A stretch of 64,000 nt of DNA from Ehretia macrophylla. Its lineage: Eukaryota > Streptophyta > Magnoliopsida > Boraginales > Ehretiaceae. This document shows, one piece after another, positions 34,235 to 44,758 of the stretch (position 1 is the stretch's first letter; the number at the start of each line of letters is the position of its first letter). A program made the translations under genes and the position numbers. The notes below the pieces were generated by a model, which saw nothing but the letters and a program-made list of their open reading frames with translations, made no database searches and was not told the DNA's origin. The DNA is taken from contig CM075764.1 of assembly GCA_037974665.1 (NCBI GenBank), positions 114,328,325 to 114,392,324 on the forward strand. Direction: 5' to 3'.

Positions 34235-34617
34235 GTGGAGTATACCATATCCAAATTACCTTGCTCATAAAATTCAAGTTTAGCTTTATACTTCCCTAAC
34301 ACTTCATCTAAATCTTTAGGATTTTCCCCTTTGTCTCTCGTTGCAATAATCTGTATGAATATTCCACCATCTTTATAGATGTCCTTCACATTAAACCATG
34401 ATAGCAATTCAACGTCAAACTGGAACGTAGCATTGGGCGGGGGCAAAATGGTTTGAGGAATGGTGAAAATAGCATTTTCACCCTTCTTGATACCAAAGGT
34501 CCCATTCCTTAATCACTTGTCCTTGGTCGAGGATGAATTTGAACGAAGTGCTGCTGTCATGTCTTGAATCAAGCTTAGTTCCATCCAGCAGTGTTCCTGT
34601 ATGATGCACGTCAACTT
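34235..34617 (-). pseudogene. Captured FKBP62/65 (ROF)-type fragment in element B
   Basis: The minus strand reads HHTGTLLDGTKLDSRHDSST then FKFILDQGQVIKEWD in one frame, a frameshift near 34495, then KKGENAIFTIPQTILPPPNA and FQFDVELLSWFNVKDIYKDG, ending KDLDEVLGKYKAKLE. These are FKBP-domain motifs (YTGTLLDGTKFDSS, GQVIKGWD, FDVELLSW) followed by the inter-domain VKDI-KDGG segment typical of plant ROF1/FKBP62 and FKBP65. The AYGESGSP-like loop expected after FTIPPEL is missing. The active site is therefore incomplete. In the host such proteins are peptidyl-prolyl isomerase co-chaperones; this piece has no predicted activity. Confidence 0.85.
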
Positions 34618-34644
34618 CATTGCCTGAGCATTGATACATGTCAA

Positions 34645-35320
34645 CTATGTACCAGCAAATGAGCCAATGCCCTTAAGAAATAGCTCATTCACAGTGTAAG
34701 AGTCTAGACACCCCCGTACTCCATCAACTTTGCAGAGTAAATTTTCCTCCATCCATTTATTTTCCCCAAAATCCTCCAAAACTTGCACATTGAATCTGAC
34801 ACAATTACTATCAACTTCTGCATCACAATCTCCTTCTGCAAGATTTTGATAAACTCTAATGTGTGTTGCAAGAGCATTTGATTCTCCACTAGACTTCTTC
34901 AAGCTAAAGACATTAGATCCATTAATTTCAATCTCAAGTTGCAACTTTATATCATTAGACCCCTGTTGCTCCATTACTATATTACCATTATTTGTCTCAT
35001 ACTCATAGTTGCTGCCGTCATGAAATTCATGATAATCATCCAAAGCTTCAGGAAAATAGCAATTGCCTGCATAATCAATCCATGCAATAGGCTGTTGCAT
35101 ACCGGTCCCCAAGTCCATCCGTGTCATGTGCAAGAAGTCTAAAACACATGAATCACCATTTAATTTCACCTCCGTTGTTGGCTTCTTTATTTGAAGATCT
35201 TTTTTGACTAATGCAACAATGTCATAAGAGAACTCAGACCATTCGCCCTTATCATAATACATCAAACATTGTGGAAGCCTACTCTTCTCGTAGTTAAAAT
35301 AATTTCTCAGCAAGGACTTT
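34645..35320 (-). pseudogene. Captured RCD1/SRO (WWE-domain) fragment in element B
   Basis: Within the open frame 34645-35496, residues from about 60 on match the N-terminal half of plant RCD1/SRO proteins. The WWE domain reads CLMYYDKGEWSEFSYDIVA, CVLDFLHMTRMDLGTG and PIAWIDYAGNCYFPE. The DIKLQLEIEINGS segment and the start of the PARP-like domain (LDSYTVNELFLKGIGSF) follow. The PARP-like and RST domains beyond this point are absent. RCD1 proteins are nuclear regulators of stress and transcription factor binding. The fragment is uninterrupted by stops for 283 codons and is in the element's sense orientation, so it could be translated from an element transcript. I infer no function. Confidence 0.88.
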
Positions 35321-35514
35321 TGAAGATAAAAAGTGTAGCCATCACAGTTGCTTCTTAGTCCGTCCAATGGATCCATGTGCACCCTGAAACTAGTAGGCAT
35401 ACATCCAAGATATTTCAAGTACGAATCTTGCAAGAATAATGGAGGATACGACAAAAATCCAGATGAAGGACTGGGTGCTTGACATTTCAAGAACACTTCT
35501 TAACCTAAGCCATG

Positions 35515-35650
35515 AATCCTTAATCCAAGACCTTACCCAAACTCCCAATTCAAGCGCACCCACGCTGGTACAAGTTGAAACCATATCCCTCACAAGAATT
35601 TCATCGAACAGTCGACACGCATCATCAATATCATGTTTTCTAACTACAAC
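35515..35650 (-). pseudogene. Probable captured PPR-gene fragment in element B
   Basis: The minus strand reads HDIDDACRLFDEILVRDMVS followed by TCTSVGALELGVWVRSWIKD. The first part matches the ARRLFDEMPxRDVVSW core of plant PPR proteins of the PLS class and the second their GALELGxWVHSYI segment, joined with a deletion between them. The match covers only about 40 residues, so it is suggestive rather than certain. Confidence 0.55.
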
Positions 35651-35680
35651 ACACTTCGCCGGGTTCTCATCTTCCTCATT

Positions 35681-36187
35681 TTATGCATCTTTATCGTCTA
35701 AAGCAGATTCTAAGTTGGTTAGTGTCTCCATTGGAACATTGCAAGAAATTTCCAATTCCTTGGGAACATCTTCGAATTCATCCACTTTCTTTTGCAATTC
35801 AATGATTACACTTTTCTTTCTCTCTTTATCCTTAAACTCAGTTTCGTCTTCAACAACTATCATTTCAGTATCTTTAACACCATACTTTTTGACAATAACT
35901 TCCTCTTCCTTCTGTCCATCATCTTGCCCCGAAGTCAACTCAACATTTGGCCCTTCGAACACAACACCCTCTTCCTGACCCGTATTTTCACCACCGACCT
36001 TCGAATCACCCATGAAGCAAGTCACTGTCCCCGGAAAACAACTGATTTCTATTTGAGTTTTACTATAATAGGCGGCCCATTGTGTACAGTGTTGCTGATT
36101 GTGATAAGCAGCAACATCACCAATGGCAATACAACCTGCGTATGGATCGAAGATATAGATTTGACTGTGATTAGAAGGGTACATCAT
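35681..36187 (-). CDS. Unassigned charged ORF of element B
   Basis: A 168-codon frame with an aromatic N-terminal part (PSNHSQIYIFDPYAGC, HCTQWAAYYSK), then a Glu/Lys/Asp-rich half (GQKEEEVIVKKYGVKD, VIIELQKKVDEFEDVPKELE). I recognise no domain. It may be element-specific Gag-like sequence or another captured host piece. It ends 30 codons before the PPR-like stretch, in the same frame. Confidence 0.4.
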   Translation of the reverse strand: MMYPSNHSQIYIFDPYAGCIAIGDVAAYHNQQHCTQWAAYYSKTQIEISCFPGTVTCFMGDSKVGGENTGQEEGVVFEGPNVELTSGQDDGQKEEEVIVKKYGVKDTEMIVVEDETEFKDKERKKSVIIELQKKVDEFEDVPKELEISCNVPMETLTNLESALDDKDA

Positions 36188-36190
36188 GTA

Positions 36191-36493
36191 CTAACCTCCA
36201 TGCCACAAGTGTGCCTGGTTATCGTAGGCGCCGATTGCATAACTTCTAAATGTACAGTAATCGCCATAAGTGGTCGTCATCATCGTTGAAGAAGTGGATG
36301 AAAGGACATTAGGTGCCACAAATTTCTCTACTAGGAGCTGCAACTGATCGAGTTTGCCATCAATCGCCTTGAGCTTAGAAGTGAGAGCGCCACGGATTTG
36401 TTGAAAATTATCGACCCTGCGAGCATTTCGTGTTGTAGTTTCTAGAAGTTTCTTCACCCTCTTCTCCATAGCGTCAAGTGTTGTTCCGTCCAT
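36191..36493 (-). CDS. Coiled-coil-like first ORF of element B
   Basis: From ATG 36493 (MDGTTLDAMEKRVKKLLETT) the 100-codon frame has heptad-like helices (LTSKLKAIDGKLDQLQLLVEKFV). It starts 31 bp inside the LTR boundary and 13 bp past the primer-binding site, as the first frame of gypsy-type elements often does. It resembles the short helical N-terminal region of gypsy Gag proteins but has no zinc knuckle. Confidence 0.45.
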   Translation of the reverse strand: MDGTTLDAMEKRVKKLLETTTRNARRVDNFQQIRGALTSKLKAIDGKLDQLQLLVEKFVAPNVLSSTSSTMMTTTYGDYCTFRSYAIGAYDNQAHLWHGG

Positions 36494-36505
36494 CTTGAGT
36501 TCGAT

Positions 36506-36523
36506 TCTCAATGAAAGCACCAA
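36506..36523 (-). other. Primer-binding site of element B
   Basis: TTGGTGCTTTCATTGAGA on the minus strand directly adjoins the 5' LTR end. This type of sequence occupies the primer-binding position in plant gypsy-type elements. The matching tRNA was not determined. Confidence 0.65.
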
Positions 36524-36819
36524 TGTAACGAACTAAGATTTTGAGAGGGAATAGAAAGACATAAAGAAAGGAAAATTACAGAGAATTTAATAAGAAGAAC
36601 AAAATAGAATAAGTTGATGTTTTTGCTTAGCTTCTCTTTGATACTATCCACAAGGATATATAGTGCTATTCATGTTACATGTTCAATGCTTAACAAATTC
36701 TAACTAACAGGTAACGTGTGTGCTCTTTCTCACAGTTGGGCTAAGATGATCAACCGTACGTAGCTTGGATTGGGCCATTATCATTAGTAAAGGAGTCCAC
36801 CAATATTAGGTTCATAACA
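36524..36819 (-). repeat. 5' LTR of element B
   Basis: 296 bp, the same length as the 3' LTR, with matching ends. The target duplication copy TCTAT follows at 36820-36824. Confidence 0.9.
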
Positions 36820-38010
36820 TCTATCTGCACCAGTAGGTAGAATTAGATATAAGAATATTGCATATTTTATTATATAATTTAAGTCCTGCAAATACTTAAA
36901 GTTTGACAGTATAATTAGTTTTGTAAACTGAATTTAAGGTAAAAAGAGGATTGTGATTTCAGACATTTGTTAGCATGTAGAAAAGAATGTTTACACCTCT
37001 GCTATCAACCTCAAAAATATTAATAGGGAAGGATGAGCTTTATTTTGTAGGCAGGGCAGCTTAACCTTTCAGGTGATTTTATTTACTAAAAAAAGACGGG
37101 ATGGCTACTTATCTGAAACTAGGTTATGCATTTGTTAGAAATAAGCCTCATTCCTTGTATACATTTGGTGTACTTTTTCTTTACCGGCATGGGATATTGA
37201 GGTTGGGATCTAAACATTTTTGAATTACCATTAACATCCCCCAAATTCGCAGTAATTAGCGGTTTATAGTCTCGATTTTCTCTAGCATGTTCCGTAAGAA
37301 ATTAGAGGAGAGGTAATGATGAAGCTTATATATGGATACAGCCAAAGCAATTTTCCACTTAATCCACAAGCAAGAGATCCATTAGTATCAAAATCTGTAG
37401 ACAAGTCAAAAAGTAATTAACGCAATTAGGATGGGTTCTGAATTGATTTTGTAAACTTTCGCTTAAACTCTTTTTACTTCTGCAAAATGATCGTAACTCA
37501 AAAGATATCGATTGATACATGTGATTATAATAAAAGAACGATTCAGTATTTAAAATTAAAAAAAAAGGAAAAAAAACGTATAGTCACCAACTAGACTAGA
37601 ATACTAAAAGTTGGATGGCATTGCGAAAGTTACATTCTTCCATTCGATAAAGAACTATAGACAATCGTCTATATTGTTTATATTCAATTATAGATTTTGG
37701 AATGATTAAAAATAAATAAAAATTATAGATTTTGGCTAAAGCCGTTTGCAATCATCAAGTCAACAATTTATATCTTTGATCATCAGTTGGTTGTTTGCAT
37801 GTCTTCTGTTAAAGTAAGGCACAATGCACAATTAAATCAACTAATGCCTCGCATTGGAAAGTTCCAAGTAATAATCAACACTTAGTTTAATAATTCGCAG
37901 CCATTCTATTATTTTATTTATACCTATAATGAATGGCATTGGGATATTAATGTTATTTCCTATGAACGTGTTGCGCTTGGATTTTTATCAATCTAAGAAA
38001 CGAACTGGGG

Positions 38011-38463
38011 CAGGGGCAGATCCAGCTGGAGATCGGTGGGACTCTAACCACCTAATATTTTTTTTTCTTTTTTAGTTTATGTATATTTTTTGTCTCCAAC
38101 ATTTCTACATAATGATTCATCCCCCGAATATAATTGATACACCACACGTACAATAACTGTCGTCAATCCACCCACCATTTTATTCTCTCTGTCTATATAT
38201 ATATATATTTTTTTTTATCTTTTCCACTCCCCCAACTCCCTTTTTCAATTTTTCCATTTCACCTTTTCCTTTTTCCCCAGTCCCTTTTCCTCATTCCTCT
38301 TTCCATTTTCTCTTTTTCGGTATTTTTTCCCTTTCCCCTTTTTCCTCAATCCCTTTCTCGATAACAATTCTCTTTCACCATTCCTACAGGCCACAATCAT
38401 CTAATAAAATAATATTAAAAGAAATTTCAACCTCCCAACATTAAATTTCTGAATCCGTTCCTG
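38011..38463. mobile_element. hAT-like MITE, 453 bp
   Basis: The ends are imperfect inverted repeats (CAGGGGCAGATCCAG and, reversed, CAGGAACGGATTCAG). The flanks AACTGGGG (38003-38010) and AACTAGGG (38464-38471) match at 7 of 8 positions, the 8-bp duplication size of hAT elements. The interior is pyrimidine-rich (38170-38370, CTTTTCC-type) with a short TA run, and has no coding potential. Confidence 0.8.
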
Positions 38464-38471
38464 AACTAGGG

Positions 38472-41179
38472 ATATCTCTCAACCTTGGAATTGATTGATT
38501 AAGAGTTGGTTGAAATAGCTTGATAGCCATTTATTATGGTCTAATGTCGAACTTAAACCTCGTATCACATATATTGTATGAACGTGATTGACTTGAAGCG
38601 AGTATGTATTGAAAAGCAACAATACATCATGAAGTTTATAATTTTGTAATGGATCCAATATAATCTTATTTAGGATAAGCTCCTTGTTAAAAAACAGAAT
38701 TAATATTATGAAAATTGGGAACAAGTCAATTAGTTGTCGATTGAATTGCAAAAATATTCCGAACGTGATTGTTGCCTTCTTTTAAATTGGTGCTCTAACG
38801 TACCACCTAATTTAAATATTGTTCATTACTTTTAGCTTATTTCATCCCCAATGAGTGGGTCAAGTAATATTCTGACCAAAAGAGGACATGTATTTTCTTT
38901 TTTTTTCTTTTTTTGGTGAAAAAAGAAGACATGTATTGAGTGATGATAAATTTTATTTTATCTTTCTCAAATTGAGGAAGCCAATGACTTCATATCCTAA
39001 ACTTAAGCAACATCAATACTTTGACATTTATCCCTTTTTGGATTACGAATCTATTCAAATGAACTTAAACAAACGATGGGAAACAAATCCAATCAATAAG
39101 AAATGGAAACTTTTAACTCTCCTTTTTTAGGAAAATTCTATCAATGGTACCTTAATTTTAATTATCTATTTTAACCCAACTCCGTCAATTTTTTCATGGT
39201 ATTTGACATAACACGTTTGAAAAAGAATAAATGTTTTAAAGTTAAAAAAATAATTTAACTGGTCCATTTTTTTTTTTGTCTGTCCAAATAAGAGTGACAA
39301 AATAGTTTAAAAACTATGAAATCTCTTACCTTTCTTAACCAAACAGTGGAAAAATTTTCAATTTTCCGACTGGCATCAGTTTGTCCAAAAAAGTGAATTC
39401 CACGTATATAAAGTCTATTCCATATGTAATGACTGATATTAACTCGGTTTAATTAAATAACAACACCAAACAATTTAATTTAGAAAAAGTAAAAGCGAAT
39501 ATGATGTGGGCTCCATTTTGAAATTAGCAGACGTGGGCCATAAGAAGACTCAGGTCCTAACTTATCTGCAGTTAAATGGGCCCCACTGTATGGGGTAGTA
39601 GATTGGGTTAGCCTTGACGTTCGGGCTTTGACAATGACAGTTCTGGCCCAGTGGGGACACTGTCTAACTTTCACCACGTCTTTTTTTTTTTTCCTGTCAT
39701 TTCACCACGTCAATCTACTCACTTTACACCCACGATAAGAATATTAAATTCAAAAACAAGTTGGAAGCTATTTTGACTGAAAACGTTCATTATTAAGGCA
39801 CTAATATCTTCCCAAGGTGGTAGTGGAAATAAAATTATTTTTATTAAATTATAAATTTAATATTTTTTATTATTTTAAAATTTTATTTTTTATTAATTTG
39901 ATACATATGTGATAACGTATTATTATTTCTGAAAACTTATCAGTTAGTGATTAAATTCCGTAAATAAATTTTCACATTATCCAAAAATGAGGTACTAATA
40001 TCTTCTCGAACTATTAAAATAGTTTTTAATGATTCAAAACTAATATTATGAACCTTTAATATTTATCTTTTTATTCAAATGAAAAAAAAAATTATGTAAT
40101 TATGTACATGTTATTTTTAGGACTAAATTCAAAATTTGGATAAGTATTAGAACTAACTTAAAAATTGGAAAGATGATTGAGGGTTATAAAAGTAATATCC
40201 TTTTTTCCAAATTTAAATAAAAAAGACGAAAGGGGTCAAGAAGGTTGTTGAAGTTGATAAATAAATATAAAAAACTCTATTTTTAACGGTTTAAATTTAT
40301 AAATAAGTTGATAAATTAAGATGGTAAAAAGTCTAAACATCTCCTATAAATGGCTCAAAAATATATTTTTTTTTTGTCGAAAAAAAAAACATTTGGTCCA
40401 CCAAAATTCTACCAAATATAACATGACCCTGACATAGAACTCAAAATAAACTTTTCCGCAAATATATTGTACAACATTTTTTTATAGATAAAAAATTATG
40501 ATAATCGATGTAGATACTAAAAGGTCTTAATTCATGGGTGTCACCAATTTGAAAAAGAGTATATTTGCGTGTGGCACAATCCCAGTTAGAATATTCCCAT
40601 CCATGACAGCCTTTGACGCGCGCACAAATGAAAATTCCACACCCACATGCGGATTTTTTTTCTATGAAATATGTGATAAATTAATCACAATTATATCAAA
40701 AAAAAATACTTTAATTAATTAACAAATGTCAATTAATTATTATAAATGAATTTATTATAATAATTTATTTAAAACTCTATAAAATCAAATTAATAATTAT
40801 TACATCTTACATATGAATGAAGGTGAAGAAATAAGAAAGATACTGAAATTGCTTTTTTACCAAAAAAAAAAAAAAAATTGCTTCAGTCCAAATTAAACCG
40901 CCATGACATGACAAAACAACCATTGAAATTACAAGGACACCAGCCCCTGGTTTCCATCCAATTATACTCAATTCCATGCCCACGCGTCTTTCATATTATC
41001 CCAACAACAATAAACCCCACCCCTACCCCTCCACCTTAATTTGTTTGGTAATGCCATATGTAGAAATTCATATATTACATGAATACATTTCTACAACCTT
41101 TATGATTAATTTATCTCTTATAATTTTTTTTTTATCAAGTAGTATATTTATCAATTAAACAAGATAAATATAAAGGAGA
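38472..41179. other. AT-rich intergenic region, nothing coding seen
   Basis: Long A and T runs and degenerate sequence. A less AT-rich segment at 39500-39680 carries several TGGGCC/GGGCCC motifs and a CACGTC, elements often seen in plant promoters. No gene follows them, so they are probably fortuitous or relic. At 40250-40330 there is a trace of the AATAAATAAATATAA dispersed repeat. Confidence 0.45.
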
Positions 41180-41850
41180 TTTGTATCTAAACTATACAAG
41201 AATTCAGAGATCAAAATAAAAGTATAAGATATAAACATAAATCAGATGCAAAGTTTCAAAATTAAAAGGCTACCCAAAAACTTCAACCAGTCTACAACCA
41301 ATCACTAAATACCCACTAGAACCGCCACACAAGCAGCAAAGAGCCTACCAAGGCGAGCCGCTAAATAACGCGTGAAAAGGAGTCATGCGAGCCCAACGAA
41401 GGAAGAGGACTGGATACTCCAGATGGTGGAGTAAAAATCCAAACATTTAGCGTTGAAGGCGTAGTCCAGCTGAACCCTCCAACTATACTTATACGGGTAT
41501 TTTAACATCACAGAAGTGAGGATTAGAAGTAGCAGTAGTCGTTGATCAAAAAGAGCAAAGACATACATCAGTGATAACCCAAACACACAACATCACAACT
41601 AAATTCATAACAAAAAAAATCAAAACCAATAAAAACTTACACAAAATATATACAAAATAGAAAAAATAAAATAAAGAGAAATAAAAAATAAGAAAAAACT
41701 AACTAAGAGAGGAAGGAGAGAGTTGGGTGCTACCGGCTCGAAGGCCGGAGCACTGAAAACAATCTCAAAGAAGTGGTGAGATAGTATTTAACTAGAAGAG
41801 AATAGTTTCTCGTTAGGAAAGAAAGAGAAATGAGAGGCGATGTATTGTGA
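41180..41850 (-). mobile_element. Retroposon-like repeat, copy 1
   Basis: On the minus strand it shares with the neighbouring copy (41905-42730) a segment containing TATCTCACCA, then GTAGCACCCAACT, then CTCTCTCCTTCCTC. No protein domain is seen. It is likely a member of the same noncoding retroposon family, with ill-defined ends. Confidence 0.45.
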
Positions 41851-41904
41851 GTGATAACTTAAACTTTTAGATACTGTGATTGCTTCACATTATACTAGGT
41901 TAGA

Positions 41905-42730
41905 GATTTTTTTCTGGGTCAAAAGAAACACTTGTATTAACAATAACAAACTGATACAAAAGTGAGTCAACACACCAAAATCAAGAAAAGAAAATATAGA
42001 CATATAGACCAAGGCTTAACACCAAAAGACACATCTAAAATCTAAACAAATTGGGCCATATGAATAATCGGAGGCCTAAACCGACAAACCCTAAAACAAA
42101 CCCTAGACTACCAGAGCAAGTTGCCGGTACACAGAGGTGACACTGGCGACAGTAGGGACAGTAACAAAAATACCACAAAGAATAGAGAGCACTTAACCTG
42201 TTACTCAAACCAGAACATACTCCAAATATGATATTTACATGGCTCCAAGCATGCCAAAAGCAAGCAAGGAAAATGCGTGAGATGCGGGTAATGCCACCCC
42301 GTTGGAAACTACTAGACACCGAATCTCCATAAGTTGCTAAAATGACAGAGTCTAGTCGCGAATGGTGGAGACGCAGTCTACCAGTGTCCTTCCAAAAACA
42401 CCACTAGAATTGGTAGTTATTAACGCAGAGAGTGATGAGAGAGTAGCAAAGACAGACACCAAAAGAACACAAAAGTAGCATTATTTGCAGCCACTAGAGC
42501 ACTCAAACCAGAGGAAGAGGTGATTAGGACTTGCAACAACAGAAATAAAAAATACAAACCGACTCCAAATACGAGATTTATAGCCCAAAAAAGTAAAAAC
42601 CAATGCCAAGAGATGAGGGAGATAGTTGGGTGCTACGGCCCAAGAACATGTACAAAAAAATGGTGAGATAACCTTTAATCAAAGGGGATGAATTTCTCCG
42701 TCAAAGGTTTGGAGAGAGAGAAGATAATAT
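41905..42730 (-). mobile_element. Retroposon-like repeat, copy 2, with poly-A end
   Basis: Minus-strand sequence ending ACAAGTGTTTCTTTTGACC then CAGAAAAAAA (near 41910), like the 3' tail of a LINE-derived element. The body is rich in TTT/GGGTTT sequence with no RT. It shares the GTAGCACCCAACTATCTCC segment with the copy at 41180-41850. A target duplication could not be found with certainty. Confidence 0.5.
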
Positions 42731-44489
42731 TTGGTTAGTTTAAAATTTTTGGTTGGATAGAATGCTAATCTAAAAAGAAGGATCGCCAATGATCATTAAA
42801 TTGTATGAAGTCTTGAATCATACCCTAAACACTTTATACTTTCAAGTTAACCATTAAGCTTTGCAATTGATTTAAATAAGTTATCTTGTCTAATCTTAAA
42901 TTTAAAACTAATCAATTTAGAATACAAAAATGGCCTTTCATTAAAGTTTCTAAGTATTTGATGCTCGTCCATTAAATTTTAATGTCAAAACTGGATAAAT
43001 GACTTATTTGAGACAATACAAAATTTAGTGCACAATTGGAAAACAAATCGTACAAACTTATTGACTAGTGATGTATATCACCGTAAAAGAATATAATTAT
43101 GTGCAAGACCTTTTTTTTTTTATTTTAATGGAGTGCTAGACACAATCAAAAGAGTCTCGCTTACTCATAAATGTGCATATTAAAATTAATAAATAAGTAT
43201 AATTTCACTGTTTAAAATATATGATCAATTTTAATATGTCCATTTCACAAGACTACACAAAAAAAAAAAGAAAAAAAAAGAAGAAAGAAGAGAAAACAAA
43301 TTGTGGTGGAGGACAAAACAAAGAACATCCACCACCAAAGACTACAACATAAAACCGTAAACTATTACATTATCGATGGATTTAATAGTGAACAATTTTT
43401 ACTGGTTATATTAAATATTTGAATTTATAAAAATATTTTGTACAAAAAATATGTTACTCTAAACTAAAGAATTTTTTTTTATGTAATCATTAAATTATAT
43501 TTTATAACTCCTACTCAAAAGTTAAAATAGATCAAAATAGTGTGAAAAAAAGTAAGCAAAAAAAGCACTAAACAATGAGCCAGTCTTTTTTGTTGTCTTC
43601 ATAAGGGTATTTTCCTTTTTCTCTTTTATTTTCTTTTCAAGTACTTTTGGTGATGTTATAAGTCTTGTCTCCATCAGGACGAAAAAAAGAAAAAAGAAAA
43701 AAGAAAAAAGGGTCTTGTTTCCACATATATCTTTATAAATAGAAAGTGACCATATTAGCTGAAGTAATAAAGGTATTCTCAGTGGAGTTTTAAATGTAAA
43801 TTTTTTTATTTTTAGATATTTTTAAAATTTTATAGTTTAAAAAATAATATTATTTATAAAAAAAATACATGCATCTATCACTTTTGATTCAAAAAATATC
43901 AAAATAAAATTTCAAAACAAAATAAATTTTGAGACTCTATTTTAATATCTTTTAAATTAAAAATGACTAATTTTACGTTTTTTTTTTTTATAAATATAAC
44001 TCTAAAAACATCCAAATTTAAAAATTTTATATTATAAAGCCAGGATACGTGCACAAGATCCACAAACAAAAAGAGAATTGAAGAAAGCAGACATAGAAGG
44101 AAAGAGCAAAAAAAAGATGAGCAAAGCTTAGTAGGCTTTATACAATCTTTTTTGTTTGCTTCCATTAATCTTTTCTTTGAATTTGGTTTTGCATAAAAAG
44201 CTCAATTTCAAGAAAAAATAGAGCTTTTTCTTCAGAACCTTTCTGGGATTTTATGTGTGAGTGTTTTTGTGTTTAGATATGAAAGTTTCATAGAGAGGGC
44301 TCTGTTTTGAGTGTTTTTGGAATTTGGATTTGTTAAAGATGGAGTTTTTATTTGCGTGTTTTGATATTTAGCCAAAAAGATTGAAGCTTTTCTTCATTTT
44401 CACTAAGTTGTAGTAAAGGTGACCCTTTTTTGCTTTCTTTCTTAGCTATCAAATGGCAGTTTCTGACCAAATTCATTGACCATTTCAGG
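42731..44489. other. Intergenic DNA and probable FLZ promoter/5' leader
   Basis: AT-rich with long homopolymer runs. TATA-like motifs lie at 43731 (CTTTATAAATAG) and 44031 (ATTATAAAGCC). The purine-rich stretch 44050-44130 and the sequence to 44489 could be the 5' leader of the FLZ transcript. A CAG-GTATTT donor-like junction at 44489/44490 suggests that the leader is spliced. Confidence 0.35.
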
Positions 44490-44639
44490 TATTTACTCTC
44501 TCTATCTGTGTGTGTTGTGTGTTCTAATATGTCTTTTTTGTATCTTTATGTGTATGCTTATGTACGTGTTTATGTTTGTGTATGTGTCTATATTATGAAT
44601 CTTTATGTGTATGCGTCTATATTATGAATCTTTATGTGT

Positions 44640-44690
44640 ATGCATATGTGTGTGTGTGTGTGTGTGTATGTGTGTATGTCTTTGTCTGCA
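44640..44690. repeat. (TG)n / TGTATG microsatellite
   Basis: A TATGTGTGTG-type simple repeat within the probable leader intron. Further TG runs are at 44785-44803 and 44925-44940. The open frames across this region are low-complexity artefacts. Confidence 0.85.
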
Positions 44691-44758
44691 TGTCTATATT
44701 CTGTATCTTTATGTGTATGCATATGCATGTGTCTGTGTATGTATGTGTGTGTCCATAT

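Larger units (their letters stand above)
33849..36819 (-). mobile_element. Element B: non-autonomous LTR retrotransposon carrying host gene pieces
   Basis: The 2.97-kb element has two 296-bp LTRs, TG..CA ends and a target duplication (TTTAT/TCTAT; empty site TCTAC in duplication copy 1). It also has a primer-binding-type sequence next to the right LTR and a purine tract next to the left LTR, so it is transcribed leftwards. No protease, integrase, RT or RNase H is recognisable. The 2.4-kb interior holds a short coiled-coil-like first frame, an unassigned charged frame, and sense-oriented fragments of a PPR gene, an RCD1/SRO gene and an FKBP62/65-type gene. It must have been moved in trans by an autonomous relative. 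Confidence 0.9.
32449..37806 (+). repeat. Segmental duplication, copy 2 (with element B and a SINE)
   Basis: The backbone is collinear with 17600-27397. Copy 2 uniquely holds the SINE 33005-33120, element B (33849-36819) and about 100 bp of AT-rich sequence near 37645. It lacks element A and the copy 1 retroposon and shows the unoccupied target of each (CCTGC near 36889, AAAAGAACGATT near 37530). Confidence 0.88.

Noticed and set aside
39480..39680. Minus-strand frame and TGGGCC-rich segment as a gene with promoter
   Set aside because: No coding similarity and no gene on either side; the motifs alone are not enough.
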